A DNA stretch of 64,000 bases. It comes from Sphingopyxis indica. GTDB lineage: Bacteria > Pseudomonadota > Alphaproteobacteria > Sphingomonadales > Sphingomonadaceae. The position numbers and the translations under genes were made by a program. The DNA is taken from NCBI RefSeq assembly GCF_900188185.1, contig NZ_FZPA01000009.1:124001-188000 (forward strand), read 5' to 3'. The notes under the pieces were generated by a model that did not search any database, was not told the origin of the DNA, and saw nothing but the letters and a program-made list of their open reading frames with translations. How positions within the stretch are numbered: the first letter of the stretch is position 1; each line of letters begins with the position of its first letter. Below are positions 9,156 to 16,487 of the stretch, in pieces.

Positions 9156-9175
9156 GGGCTAGGCGCCGGTTTGAT

Positions 9176-9196
9176 CCTCCCCCTCGATGGGGGAGG
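9176..9196 (+). terminator. Possible terminator hairpin for the dgc operon
   Basis: CCTCCCCC and GGGGGAGG pair perfectly around a five-base loop 20 bases after the dipeptidase stop. There is no T-run, so it may act more as a transcript-stabilizing REP hairpin than as a classical intrinsic terminator. Confidence 0.4.
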
Positions 9197-9317
9197 CCGC
9201 GAGACTTGCGAACTTGTTCGCTAGTCGCAGCGGTGGGGGTGCGGTTTCGGCGGTGCGCAAGGCCGCGGCGTCACCCCATCCAACTTCGCCCAATCGCGCT
9301 GCGATAAGGCTACGTAT

Positions 9318-9340
9318 CCTTCCCCCATTTAGGGGGAAGG
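9318..9340 (-). terminator. Possible terminator hairpin for the dehydrogenase/ACT genes
   Basis: CCTTCCCCC and GGGGGAAGG pair perfectly around ATTTA, two bases beyond the stop of the minus-strand ACT gene. A T-run is lacking. It could serve both convergent units. Confidence 0.4.
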
Positions 9341-9342
9341 AT

Positions 9343-9588
9343 TCAGGCGGCCAATTCCATCGTCTCTTCGATCTCGACCGCCGCAACCGCGACCGCCTCG
9401 CCCAGCTTGGCGGCGATCACCGACGCCTGATGCAAAGCGAGCCCCGCGACTGCGACCTCGATCCGCATCCAGCCGCGGTCGCGCGCGGCCGTCATGGCTG
9501 ACGGAATGATCGATCGCTGGGCGAAGAATCCCGCGACGCGCGCGAGCGATTGCGGATCGGCGAGCGCGTCGATGCGGAACAGGTGCAT
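9343..9588 (-). CDS. Small ACT-domain-like protein
   Basis: An 81-residue protein with an alternating strand-helix pattern (MHLFRIDALA; SLARVAGFFAQR; GWMRIEVAVAG; ASVIAAKLGEAVAVAAVEIEE) that looks like a single ACT domain, as in the small subunit of acetolactate synthase. ACT domains bind amino acids and regulate partner enzymes. The start lies one base after the dehydrogenase stop, so it is cotranscribed and possibly a regulatory partner. No catalytic residues are expected. The call comes from fold pattern and context only. Confidence 0.55.
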   Translation of the reverse strand: MHLFRIDALADPQSLARVAGFFAQRSIIPSAMTAARDRGWMRIEVAVAGLALHQASVIAAKLGEAVAVAAVEIEETMELAA

Positions 9589-9589
9589 T

Positions 9590-10642
9590 TCAGGCCGCCG
9601 CGCGCTGACCGGCCGCTATGACCTCTTCGGCCATCTCGTCGGCGACGACCGCGGGCGAGCGGCCTTCGCGGGCGGCGCGGTCGAGCAGGGCGACAACGCG
9701 CGGCGCGATCGCGCAGACGCGGGCGCCGACCTCGCGTTCGTCCTCGCCCAGATATTCGGCCGACACGTTGATGATGCCGCCGGCGTTGACGACATAGTCG
9801 GGCGCATAGACGACGCCGCGCGCGAGCAGCAGGTCGGCAACCTCGGGGCTGGCGAGCTGGTTGTTCGCAGCGCCGCAGACCAGCTTCGCCTTCATCGCGC
9901 GGACCGTTTCGGCGGTGAGCGCGCCGCCGAGCGCGCAGGGTGCGAAAATGTCGGCATCGACCGCAGCAATGTCGTCGACGTCCACGACGGTGGCGCCGTG
10001 GATATGCGCGAGCCGGTCGCGCCGCGCCGGATTGGGATCGGCGATCACCAGCTTCGCGCCGGCTTCGGCGAGGCGGCTGCACAGGTCGGCGCCGACATTG
10101 CCGGTGCCCTGCACCGCAACGGTCAGCCCGTGAAGCTCGCGGCCGAACGCGAAATGTGCCGCGGCCTGCATCGCTTCGAATACGCCCTTGGCGGTCCACG
10201 GCGACGGATCGCCGCCCGCGCGGCCGTCGGCGCGCGGCAGGCCTGCGACGTGGCGCGTGGTGCCCGCGACCTCCTGCATGTCGGCGACCGAGGTGCCGAC
10301 GTCCTCGGCGGTGACATAGAGCCCGCCAAGCGCCTCGACTGCGCGGCCGAAGGCCTGAAACAGCGCGGCGCGGTCGAAACCGCCCGCGGGCTTGCGCAGC
10401 ACGGCCTTCGCGCCGCCGAAGGGCAGGCCGGCGAGGGCGTTCTTGTAGCTCATCCCCTCGGCGAGGCGCAGCGCGTCGGCGAGCGCGAGGTCGGCGTCGG
10501 CATAGGTCCAGAAGCGGCAGCCACCGGCGCCGGGGCCGAGCGCGGTCGAGTGAACCGCGATGAAGCCGTCGAGCCCGGCTTCGGCGTCGAACAGGCGGAT
10601 GCATTCGACGGGCGGGGTCAGGCGGGTGGGGCGGGCTACCAT
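9590..10642 (-). CDS. Leucine/phenylalanine/valine dehydrogenase (Glu/Leu/Phe/Val dehydrogenase family)
   Basis: A 350-residue NAD-dependent amino-acid dehydrogenase that oxidatively deaminates a branched or aromatic L-amino acid to its 2-oxo acid. Motifs: GPGAGG (37-41), catalytic lysines in MSYKNA (K67) and GGAKA (K79), and the dinucleotide motif GTGNVG (179-184). The length fits leucine dehydrogenase rather than the longer glutamate enzymes. An ATG four codons upstream exists, but GGAGGA five bases before the chosen ATG decides the start. It is divergent from an Lrp/AsnC gene, a usual pairing for amino-acid catabolism. Confidence 0.85.
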   Translation of the reverse strand: MVARPTRLTPPVECIRLFDAEAGLDGFIAVHSTALGPGAGGCRFWTYADADLALADALRLAEGMSYKNALAGLPFGGAKAVLRKPAGGFDRAALFQAFGRAVEALGGLYVTAEDVGTSVADMQEVAGTTRHVAGLPRADGRAGGDPSPWTAKGVFEAMQAAAHFAFGRELHGLTVAVQGTGNVGADLCSRLAEAGAKLVIADPNPARRDRLAHIHGATVVDVDDIAAVDADIFAPCALGGALTAETVRAMKAKLVCGAANNQLASPEVADLLLARGVVYAPDYVVNAGGIINVSAEYLGEDEREVGARVCAIAPRVVALLDRAAREGRSPAVVADEMAEEVIAAGQRAAA

Positions 10643-10766
10643 ATTGTCCTCCATTGGATCGTGGGCGCACTATCGCACCGGGAGGGAGGACAATCTTTTT
10701 CAACTTCACGCGTATCGCGAAGGTTTGGGGATATATTTTTCACATATTCGTGTATATGAGGTCAGA
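10643..10766. promoter_or_regulatory. Divergent AT-rich control region, leucine dehydrogenase / Lrp
   Basis: The 124-bp gap holds an unusually AT-rich patch at about 10730-10759, with the imperfect dyad CACATATTCGTG inside a TATATTTTT...TATATGA context. AT-rich imperfect dyads are usual Lrp/AsnC sites, so autoregulation and control of the dehydrogenase are likely. I cannot place the -35 and -10 boxes with confidence. Confidence 0.45.
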
Positions 10767-11231
10767 ATGACCGGCCTCGATCCTTTTGAAGTGAAGATCC
10801 TTCGCGAGTTGCAGCGCGACGCGGGGCTGACGACGGCGGAAATCGCCGAGCGGGTCGGGCTGTCGCAGTCGCCGTGCTGGCGGCGCATCGACCGGCTGCA
10901 GCGCGAGGGGTTCATCCGCAAGCGCGTCGCGGTGGTCGACCGCCGCAAGGTCGGGCTGAACGCGCATGTCTTTGCGCAGGTGAAATTGAACGCGCACGGC
11001 CGCGCCAACCTCGACGAGTTCAGCGAGGCGATCCGCGCCTTCCCCGAGGTGCTCGACGCCTATGTGCTGATGGGCTCGATGGACTTCATGCTGCGTATCG
11101 TCGCGAAGGACATCGACGCCTATGAACGCTTTTTCTTCGACCAGCTGAGCAAGCTGCCGGGGGTGCAGGAAATCAACTCGACCGTCGCGCTGTCGGAGAT
11201 CAAGTCGACGACCGAATTGCCGCTGCGCTGA
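10767..11231 (+). CDS. Lrp/AsnC family transcriptional regulator
   Basis: A 154-residue regulator: N-terminal winged helix-turn-helix (TTAEIAERVGLSQSPCWRRI, about residues 21-40), then a RAM/AsnC ligand-binding domain with VLMGSMDFMLRIV. Family members bind an amino acid and switch catabolic genes. Divergence from a leucine dehydrogenase and ACT gene points to an amino-acid ligand and local control. The ATG at the conserved MTGLDPFEVKIL start was chosen; upstream in-frame codons would add residues without homology. Confidence 0.9.
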   Translation: MTGLDPFEVKILRELQRDAGLTTAEIAERVGLSQSPCWRRIDRLQREGFIRKRVAVVDRRKVGLNAHVFAQVKLNAHGRANLDEFSEAIRAFPEVLDAYVLMGSMDFMLRIVAKDIDAYERFFFDQLSKLPGVQEINSTVALSEIKSTTELPLR

Positions 11232-11273
11232 GCATTTCACGGCCCCCTCTTGCAAGCCCGACGCGGCTGCGTA

Positions 11274-11287
11274 TGATAGCGTTACCA
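11274..11287. promoter_or_regulatory. LacI-type operator, site A
   Basis: TGATAGCGTTACCA matches the window-wide palindrome TGGTAGCGCTACCA at 12 of 14 positions, with the central CG preserved. It lies 31 bp before a short leader ORF and 66 bp before the JmjC-like gene. It probably controls the JmjC-like/GH5/binding-protein operon. Confidence 0.65.
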
Positions 11288-11317
11288 ACAAGAAATGAGG
11301 GCCGGGGGAGAGGCGCG

Positions 11318-11356
11318 ATGCGCAATTTGGTCGGGTTGGCTGCCGCGTGCCCATGA
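11318..11356 (+). CDS. Putative 12-residue leader peptide coupled to the JmjC-like gene
   Basis: An ATG follows a strong ribosome site (gggggagaggcg) and encodes MRNLVGLAAACP. Its TGA overlaps the ATG of the next gene (ATGA). The downstream gene has no ribosome site of its own, so ribosomes ending this mini-ORF would restart on it. The same arrangement occurs before the GH3 gene. No function beyond coupling can be read from the peptide. A frameshifted remnant of an N-terminus is the alternative. Confidence 0.45.
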   Translation: MRNLVGLAAACP

Positions 11357-12360
11357 CGCCGCTGGACAGCCTCGACGCCGCCGAGCGCGACCGCTTCGAA
11401 CGCGACTATCGCGCCGCGGGGCGCCCGGTGGTGATCCGCGGCATCGTCGCCGACTGGCCGATCGTCGCGCTCGGCCGCCGCGACTGGCGCGCCGCGCTGA
11501 ACGCGATCGCCGCGCGCGACAGCGGCGCACCCGCCGACATCATGATCGCGCCCGCGAGCGAGAAGGGGCGCTTTTTCTATGGCCCCGACCTGCGCGGCTT
11601 CAATTTTCAGCGCGACAAGGGACCGCTCGCGCGGCTCGCGGGGCATTTGATCGAGATCGCCGATCAGGCCGATCCGGTTGCGATCTATGCCGGCGCCGCG
11701 GCGCTCGATGCGCATCTGCCGGGCTTCGCCGCCGAGCATCGCTTTCCGCTGCTGGGCGACGATGCGGAGGTGACCGCGCGCATCTGGCTGGGCAATGCGA
11801 CGCGCGTCGCGACGCATTTCGACCTCTCGGACAATTTCGCCGCCGTCGCGCTCGGGCGCCGCTGCTTCACCCTGTTTCCGCCGGACGCGACCCCCGACCT
11901 CTATGTCGGCCCGCTCAACCATACGCTGGCGGGCCAGCCGGTGAGCATGGTCGACCCGCTCGCGCCCGATCACGCGCGCTATCCGCGCTATGCCCGCGCC
12001 GAGGCGCAGGCGCTGACCGCCGAGCTCGAGCCCGGCGACGCCATCTATATCCCGACTTTGTGGTGGCACCATGTCGAGGCGACCGAGCCCGCGAATATCT
12101 TGATCAACTATTGGCACAATGACGTCGCACGCGGCGGCGGCTTCACCGCGCTGATCCACGCGCTGCTGAGCATCCGCGACCTGCCCGCGGCGCAGCGCGA
12201 GGGCTGGCGCGCCTGGTTCGACCATTTCGTCTTTGGCGACGAAGCCGGGGAGGCCGCCGCGCACCTGCCGCCCGCCGCGCGGGGAGTCGCCGGCCCCGCG
12301 AGCGCCGAACGCGACGAGATGATCCGCCGCTATCTGCTCACCGTCCTGTCCAGCCCATGA
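11353..12360 (+). CDS. Cupin-like / JmjC-type Fe(II)-dioxygenase-fold protein
   Basis: A 335-residue cytoplasmic protein of the cupin-8/JmjC-like family. An HxD metal pair is seen in ATHFDLSDN (H155, D157), and a distal histidine in LWWHHVEA (H239 or H240) completes the 2-His-1-Asp triad of Fe(II)/2-oxoglutarate oxygenases. FTLFPP and EPGDAIYIP are family signatures. Characterized relatives hydroxylate protein side chains, but the bacterial versions beside TonB receptors have no known substrate. It leads an operon with GH5 and a binding protein behind a LacI-type operator. A paralogue lies at 41.4 kb next to two halogenase genes. Confidence 0.8.
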   Translation: MTPLDSLDAAERDRFERDYRAAGRPVVIRGIVADWPIVALGRRDWRAALNAIAARDSGAPADIMIAPASEKGRFFYGPDLRGFNFQRDKGPLARLAGHLIEIADQADPVAIYAGAAALDAHLPGFAAEHRFPLLGDDAEVTARIWLGNATRVATHFDLSDNFAAVALGRRCFTLFPPDATPDLYVGPLNHTLAGQPVSMVDPLAPDHARYPRYARAEAQALTAELEPGDAIYIPTLWWHHVEATEPANILINYWHNDVARGGGFTALIHALLSIRDLPAAQREGWRAWFDHFVFGDEAGEAAAHLPPAARGVAGPASAERDEMIRRYLLTVLSSP

Positions 12361-12367
12361 GGTAAAT

Positions 12368-13363
12368 ATGCTTCGATCCGCGCTCCTGCTCGCTTCCGCC
12401 TTCGCGCTCGCCGCGCCCGCGACCGCCGACGATGCCAAGGGCCTGCCCGTCGGCACCTGCATCAACATGGGCAACAGCCTGGAGACGATGCGCGAGGGCG
12501 CACATGGCAAGCGCATCGACGCCGCCGATTTCCAGCGCATTCGCGCGGCGGGCTTCACGACCGTGCGCATCCCGGTGCGCTGGATGCACCGCAGCGACGA
12601 CAAGCCGCCCTATACGGTCGATCCCAAATTCATGGACCGCGTCGAAGCGGTGGTCGATCAGGCGCTCGCCGCCGACCTGAACGTCATTCTCAACAGCCAT
12701 CATTTCGACGCGCTCGACAAGGAGCCTGCGGGGACGGCGCCGTGGCTTGCCGGGGTGTGGAAGCAGGTCGCGGCGCGCTTTGCCGATAAGCCCGAGGCGA
12801 AGCTGTGGTTCGAGATCAGCAACGAACCGCACGACAAGCTGACCAATGCGAACCTCCTCGCGACGCTGACCCCCTCGCTCGCGGCGATCCGCGCGACGAA
12901 CCCGACGCGCGCGGTGGTGATCGGCGGCGAGAATTGGAGCGGGATCGACTCGCTCGCGACGCTCGACCTGCCCGATGACCCCAACGTCTATCCGACCTTT
13001 CATTATTACGAGCCGTTCGACTTCACGCATCAGGGCGCGGGCTGGGTCGATCCGTCGCCGCCGCTGGGCCGCCAATATGGCACCGAGGCCGACGCCGAGC
13101 GGCTCGCGGCCGATGTCGAGAAGGTGAAGCGCTATATGGCGCGGACGGGCAAGAAGCCCTTCATCGGCGAAACCGGCGCCTATGAGGTGATCCCGCTGAC
13201 CCAGCGCGTCCAATATCACCGCGCGGTCCACGACGCCTTCGCGCCGCTCGACCTCGGCATCTGCGCCTGGGCCTATACCAACACTTTTCCTTTCTGGGAT
13301 CAGAAGAGGGGGCGATGGCTGCCGGGGCTGCGTGCGGCGATGGGATTGCCCGAAGCGGAGTAG
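12368..13363 (+). CDS. Secreted glycoside hydrolase family 5 endoglucanase-type enzyme
   Basis: A 331-residue GH5 beta-glycanase with a signal peptide (residues 1-20, ending PATA). The acid/base glutamate is E153 in FEISNEPHD and the nucleophile E268 in FIGETGAY; RIPVRW and HYYEPFDFT are further family signatures. GH5 enzymes cut beta-1,4 glucans, mannans, xylans or xyloglucans, and the subfamily cannot be set by eye. The start is eight bases after the previous stop with gagg ahead of it. In this xylan locus a backbone-cutting role is likely. Confidence 0.85.
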   Translation: MLRSALLLASAFALAAPATADDAKGLPVGTCINMGNSLETMREGAHGKRIDAADFQRIRAAGFTTVRIPVRWMHRSDDKPPYTVDPKFMDRVEAVVDQALAADLNVILNSHHFDALDKEPAGTAPWLAGVWKQVAARFADKPEAKLWFEISNEPHDKLTNANLLATLTPSLAAIRATNPTRAVVIGGENWSGIDSLATLDLPDDPNVYPTFHYYEPFDFTHQGAGWVDPSPPLGRQYGTEADAERLAADVEKVKRYMARTGKKPFIGETGAYEVIPLTQRVQYHRAVHDAFAPLDLGICAWAYTNTFPFWDQKRGRWLPGLRAAMGLPEAE

Positions 13364-13382
13364 CAACTGGGGGAGGAGAGGA

Positions 13383-14483
13383 ATGAGTCATTGGAAGCTG
13401 CCGGCGCTTGCCGCGCTGGCCTGTGCTGCGGTTCCGGCCGCGGCGGCGGAGCAGAATGCCGACCTCGCGGCGCTCGACGCGCAATTGCCGGGCGAGCTGA
13501 TCAACGATCCGTCGAGCCTCGACTGGGCGAGTTATGGGGCGGGGTTGAAGCGCGAGGGGGTCGAGGCCGAGGTGGCGGGCGGCGCGGCGATCCGCTTCAG
13601 CGTCGGTGCGAAGTCGGCGCATCCCTATGAGATCGCGGCGAGCTTTCCGCTGACCGCCGCGGTCGCGAAGGGCGAGCAGGTCACGGTGGGTTTCTGGGCG
13701 CGCACCATTTCGGCCGATACGCCGGACGGCAAGGGCGTCGTCACCGTGCGCGTCCAGCAGAATGCGAGCCCCTATGACGGCTTTGCCGATCGCACCGTCG
13801 CGGTCGGTCCCGACTGGAGCTGGTACGAAGCGAGCGGCGTCGCGACGGTGAAGCTGGGCAAGGGCGCCGGACAGGTGGTGCTCCAGCTGGGCGGTGCGAA
13901 ACAGCTGGTGGAGATCGGGCAGGCGATCGTGGTCAAGGGCGCGCCGCGGATCGTCGGCGAAACCGCGGCGCCGGCAGCGGGCAAGGCGGCGGCGGTCGAG
14001 GTTCCCGACCTGTTGAAAGACGCCGGGCGGCTGATCAACGATCCCGCCGATCGGCGATGGGGCTATAACGGCCCCGACGGCGGCATGGCGCCGCGCGACG
14101 ACAAGACGATCTGGCTGGGCAAGGCGACGCGCTTTACCACGCGTGCGGTCGGCGCGAACCGCTGGGATGTCGGCACGGCGATCCCGATCGGCGAGGCGCT
14201 GAAGGCGGGCGAGAAATTGCTCGTCGCGATCGCCGCGCGGACCGAGAGCGCCGCGACCGACGACGGCAAGGCGCTCGTCGGCATCCGCATCCAGACGAAC
14301 GCGCCGCCCTATGACGGCTTCGGCGACGCGGCGTTCAAGGTCGGGCCGAGCTGGCAGCTGATCCGCGTGCCGCTGACCGTCGCGCAGGACATGGCGGCGG
14401 ATCAGGCGACGGTCGCGCTGCAGTTCGCGGGGGCGGTGCAGGCGGTCGATATCGGGCCGGTTTATCTGTTCAAGGTGGAGTGA
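13383..14483 (+). CDS. Secreted protein with two tandem carbohydrate-binding-like domains
   Basis: A 366-residue exported protein (signal peptide to about residue 22, PAAAA) made of two homologous beta-sandwich-like units, at roughly 35-175 and 205-366. The units share NxxPYDGF (NASPYDGF, NAPPYDGF) and VGPxW (VGPDWSW, VGPSWQL), and both end in VxIGxxxVxK-like stretches. There are no catalytic glutamates in a hydrolase context. The pattern resembles CBM4/9/22-type modules usually fused to xylanases, here standing alone. It probably binds polysaccharide for the GH5 enzyme encoded just upstream. A strong gggggaggagagg ribosome site precedes the ATG. Confidence 0.55.
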   Translation: MSHWKLPALAALACAAVPAAAAEQNADLAALDAQLPGELINDPSSLDWASYGAGLKREGVEAEVAGGAAIRFSVGAKSAHPYEIAASFPLTAAVAKGEQVTVGFWARTISADTPDGKGVVTVRVQQNASPYDGFADRTVAVGPDWSWYEASGVATVKLGKGAGQVVLQLGGAKQLVEIGQAIVVKGAPRIVGETAAPAAGKAAAVEVPDLLKDAGRLINDPADRRWGYNGPDGGMAPRDDKTIWLGKATRFTTRAVGANRWDVGTAIPIGEALKAGEKLLVAIAARTESAATDDGKALVGIRIQTNAPPYDGFGDAAFKVGPSWQLIRVPLTVAQDMAADQATVALQFAGAVQAVDIGPVYLFKVE

Positions 14484-14747
14484 CGTCTGATCCTCCCGGC
14501 GGCGAAGGCGTGGGGAGCGCGAAGCGCTGACGGAGGGGCAGCGAGCCTGGGGTTGAAGATCGTGTGTCCCCGCGAAGGCGGGGACCCATCTCCCGACGAT
14601 TCAACATAGAGCCGTTCGGAGATGGGCTCCCGCCTTCGCGGGAGCACACAGCTTGTTTGGTCAAAGATGGCCACGCGCTGGCGAGCGCTGCGCTGGGCCG
14701 CTTCGCCATCGTGCGGATGGTTCTGCTCCCCGTCACTGCACGTCGGA
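14484..14747. other. Intergenic region between convergent genes
   Basis: No gene is seen. The left part (to about 14545) carries a GC-rich REP-like fragment with GGGAGCGCGAAGCGCTGACGG. The middle holds the large palindrome listed separately. The right part has nothing recognisable. Confidence 0.6.
14563..14650. repeat. REP-type palindrome
   Basis: A near-perfect inverted repeat with arms at 14563-14593 and 14618-14650 around a 24-base loop. Each arm contains its own small palindrome (CCCCGCGAAGGCGGGG and CTCCCGCCTTCGCGGGAG). It is typical of dispersed REP elements in sphingomonads and could also end transcription from both sides. Confidence 0.75.
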
Positions 14748-16400
14748 TCAGCGCGCTGCCGCCAGCGCATAGGGGCCGACGACCAGCCCGGTGAACAGGC
14801 CGGCATGGACCGACGCGAGCGGTTCGACGTCGATCGCGGGCGCGAGGGTTTGCCATGCGTCGCCGGTGCGCCAGGCAAGCGCGGCGTTGCCGCCGGTGAT
14901 CGTCAGCCGCAGCGCGACGTCGCCGCTGCCGAGCGGCCGTGACGCGACGATTTCGCCGCGCGCGTCCTCGCGCTCGGCAATGCGGCGGCGCGCGACGATC
15001 CTGCGCTGGCCCGCGATCCGCTCGACCCCGAAAGCGAGGAAATGCGCCTCGTCCATATAGGCGAGCAAGCCGGCGAAATCGCCGTCGCGCTCGGGCGTGA
15101 AGCGCAGTCGCGTCTCGAAGCTGGCGTCGTGGTGGCGCAGGCGGCGGCCGACGAAGGCGGGCTGGCCAAGGCTTCCGGCAGGGTCGGGGCGCGCCTGCAG
15201 GACGAGCGCACCGCCGTCCAGCTTCGACCAGCCGCCGCGGTCGGCGCCGCGCAGCCAAATCCATTCGGGCGAAAGCGTCGCGGCGTCGAAAGCGTCGTCC
15301 CATGCGCTGCGGTCGATCGGCGGGTCGGCGGGCAGCGCGGGGCGCTCGACCAGCGGCGGGATGGCTTCGCCGGGATCGAGGAAGCGCGGCCAGCCGTCCG
15401 CCCAGCGCACGGGCAGCAGGAAGGTCTCGCGCCCCATCAGGGTCGATTGCCCGGCAAAGGGGCGCGTCGCCAGAAACGCGCCCCACCAGCGGCCGTCGGG
15501 AAGCTCGACGAGATCGGCGTGGCCGGTGGCCTCGACGCGGTCGGGGCGGTCCGGGGGCAGGTCGCGCTGGGTGAGGATCGGGTTGACCGGGCCGGGGGTG
15601 TAGGGGCCATCGGGGCGCGCGGCGCGATAGATGGTCTGCGAATGGCGGTCGGCGGTCCCGCCTTCGGCCGCGGTCAGATAATAGGCGCCGCCGGCCTTGT
15701 AGATATGCGGCCCTTCGGCCCAGATCGGATTGTCCTCGGGGTGGACGCCGCCATCGACGAGCAGCTTGCGCGGACCGGTGAGCGTCCCCGCCTTTGCGTC
15801 GAAGCGCTGGATCCAGATCGCGCGATGCCCTTCGTAGCGCGGCGTCCCTTCGGGCGGGCCGTTGTTGACGAGCCACGCGCTGCCGTCATCGTCGAAAAAG
15901 AAGGACGGGTCGATGCCGTCGAAATCGAGCCAGTGCGGATCGGACCACGGACCGGCGGGATCGCGCGCGGTGACATAGAAATTGCCGCCGCATTCGATGC
16001 AGGTCGTGACGATGTAAAAGAGGCCGTCGTGATAGCTGATCGCGGGCGCGAAGATGCCGCGGTTGGTGCCGATCCCCTTGAAATCGAGCATCGCGGGGCG
16101 GTCGATCGCATGGCCGATCAGCCGCCAGTTGACGAGGTCGCGGCTGTGGAACACCGGCACCCCGGGAAACCAGGCGAAGGTCGAATTGACCAGATAGAAA
16201 TCGGCGCCGACGCGGACGATCGACGGGTCGGGGTGAAAGCCGGGGAGAACCGGGTTGCGGAACTGGCCCTGCGGCGCAGGCGCGGGAAGGGCGGCGGCGC
16301 GATAATGCGCGTCCTCGAACCGCGCCTCGGGCTGCGCCATCGCCGGAGCCGCGGCGAGCACCGCGACCGACAGCGCCCAGCGGACGGACCATGTTTTCAT
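14748..16400 (-). CDS. GH43 beta-xylosidase / alpha-L-arabinofuranosidase
   Basis: A 550-residue secreted enzyme with a signal peptide ending PAMAQ. The five-bladed propeller triad is visible: base D58 in FHPDPSIV, pKa-modulating D164 in GIDPSFFF, and acid E229 in IWAEGPHIY. After the propeller a C-terminal beta-sandwich of about 190 residues (from near residue 355) matches the accessory domain of large GH43 enzymes that act on xylo- or arabinoxylo-oligosaccharides. GGGAGAGAG precedes the chosen ATG; an upstream open extension lacks a signal. It is divergent from xylX across operator site B, so it is co-regulated with xylose catabolism. Confidence 0.88.
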   Translation of the reverse strand: MKTWSVRWALSVAVLAAAPAMAQPEARFEDAHYRAAALPAPAPQGQFRNPVLPGFHPDPSIVRVGADFYLVNSTFAWFPGVPVFHSRDLVNWRLIGHAIDRPAMLDFKGIGTNRGIFAPAISYHDGLFYIVTTCIECGGNFYVTARDPAGPWSDPHWLDFDGIDPSFFFDDDGSAWLVNNGPPEGTPRYEGHRAIWIQRFDAKAGTLTGPRKLLVDGGVHPEDNPIWAEGPHIYKAGGAYYLTAAEGGTADRHSQTIYRAARPDGPYTPGPVNPILTQRDLPPDRPDRVEATGHADLVELPDGRWWGAFLATRPFAGQSTLMGRETFLLPVRWADGWPRFLDPGEAIPPLVERPALPADPPIDRSAWDDAFDAATLSPEWIWLRGADRGGWSKLDGGALVLQARPDPAGSLGQPAFVGRRLRHHDASFETRLRFTPERDGDFAGLLAYMDEAHFLAFGVERIAGQRRIVARRRIAEREDARGEIVASRPLGSGDVALRLTITGGNAALAWRTGDAWQTLAPAIDVEPLASVHAGLFTGLVVGPYALAAAR

Positions 16401-16450
16401 TTCTCTCTCCCCATGTTTTGGACCCTTGCTTCGTGTCACCCCCTTTACTA

Positions 16451-16464
16451 TGGTAGCGCTATCA
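16451..16464. promoter_or_regulatory. LacI-type operator, site B (GH43 / xylX)
   Basis: TGGTAGCGCTATCA, identical to sites C and D, lies in the 87-bp gap between divergent GH43 and xylX. It is 24 bp before the xylX start and 51 bp from the GH43 start. It resembles the operator described for the Caulobacter xylose LacI repressor. Confidence 0.75.
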
Positions 16465-16487
16465 AGAGAAGAGATTTGGGACAGGAC

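Larger units (their letters stand above)
9176..9340. repeat. Hairpin-bounded intergenic repeat between convergent genes
   Basis: A 165-bp non-coding block whose ends are perfect C-rich/G-rich hairpins: an 8-bp stem at 9176-9196 and a 9-bp stem at 9318-9340. A smaller inverted motif around GCGAAC/GTTCGC lies inside. Such blocks (CCTCCCCC...GGGGGAGG followed by GC-rich filler) are typical REP-like elements of alphaproteobacteria. A related fragment without the left hairpin is seen near 14.5 kb. Confidence 0.6.

Noticed and set aside
14743..16487. Long open frame on the plus strand running into xylX from upstream
   Set aside because: It is antisense to GH43. The xylX homology begins at 16488 and no ribosome site supports an earlier start.
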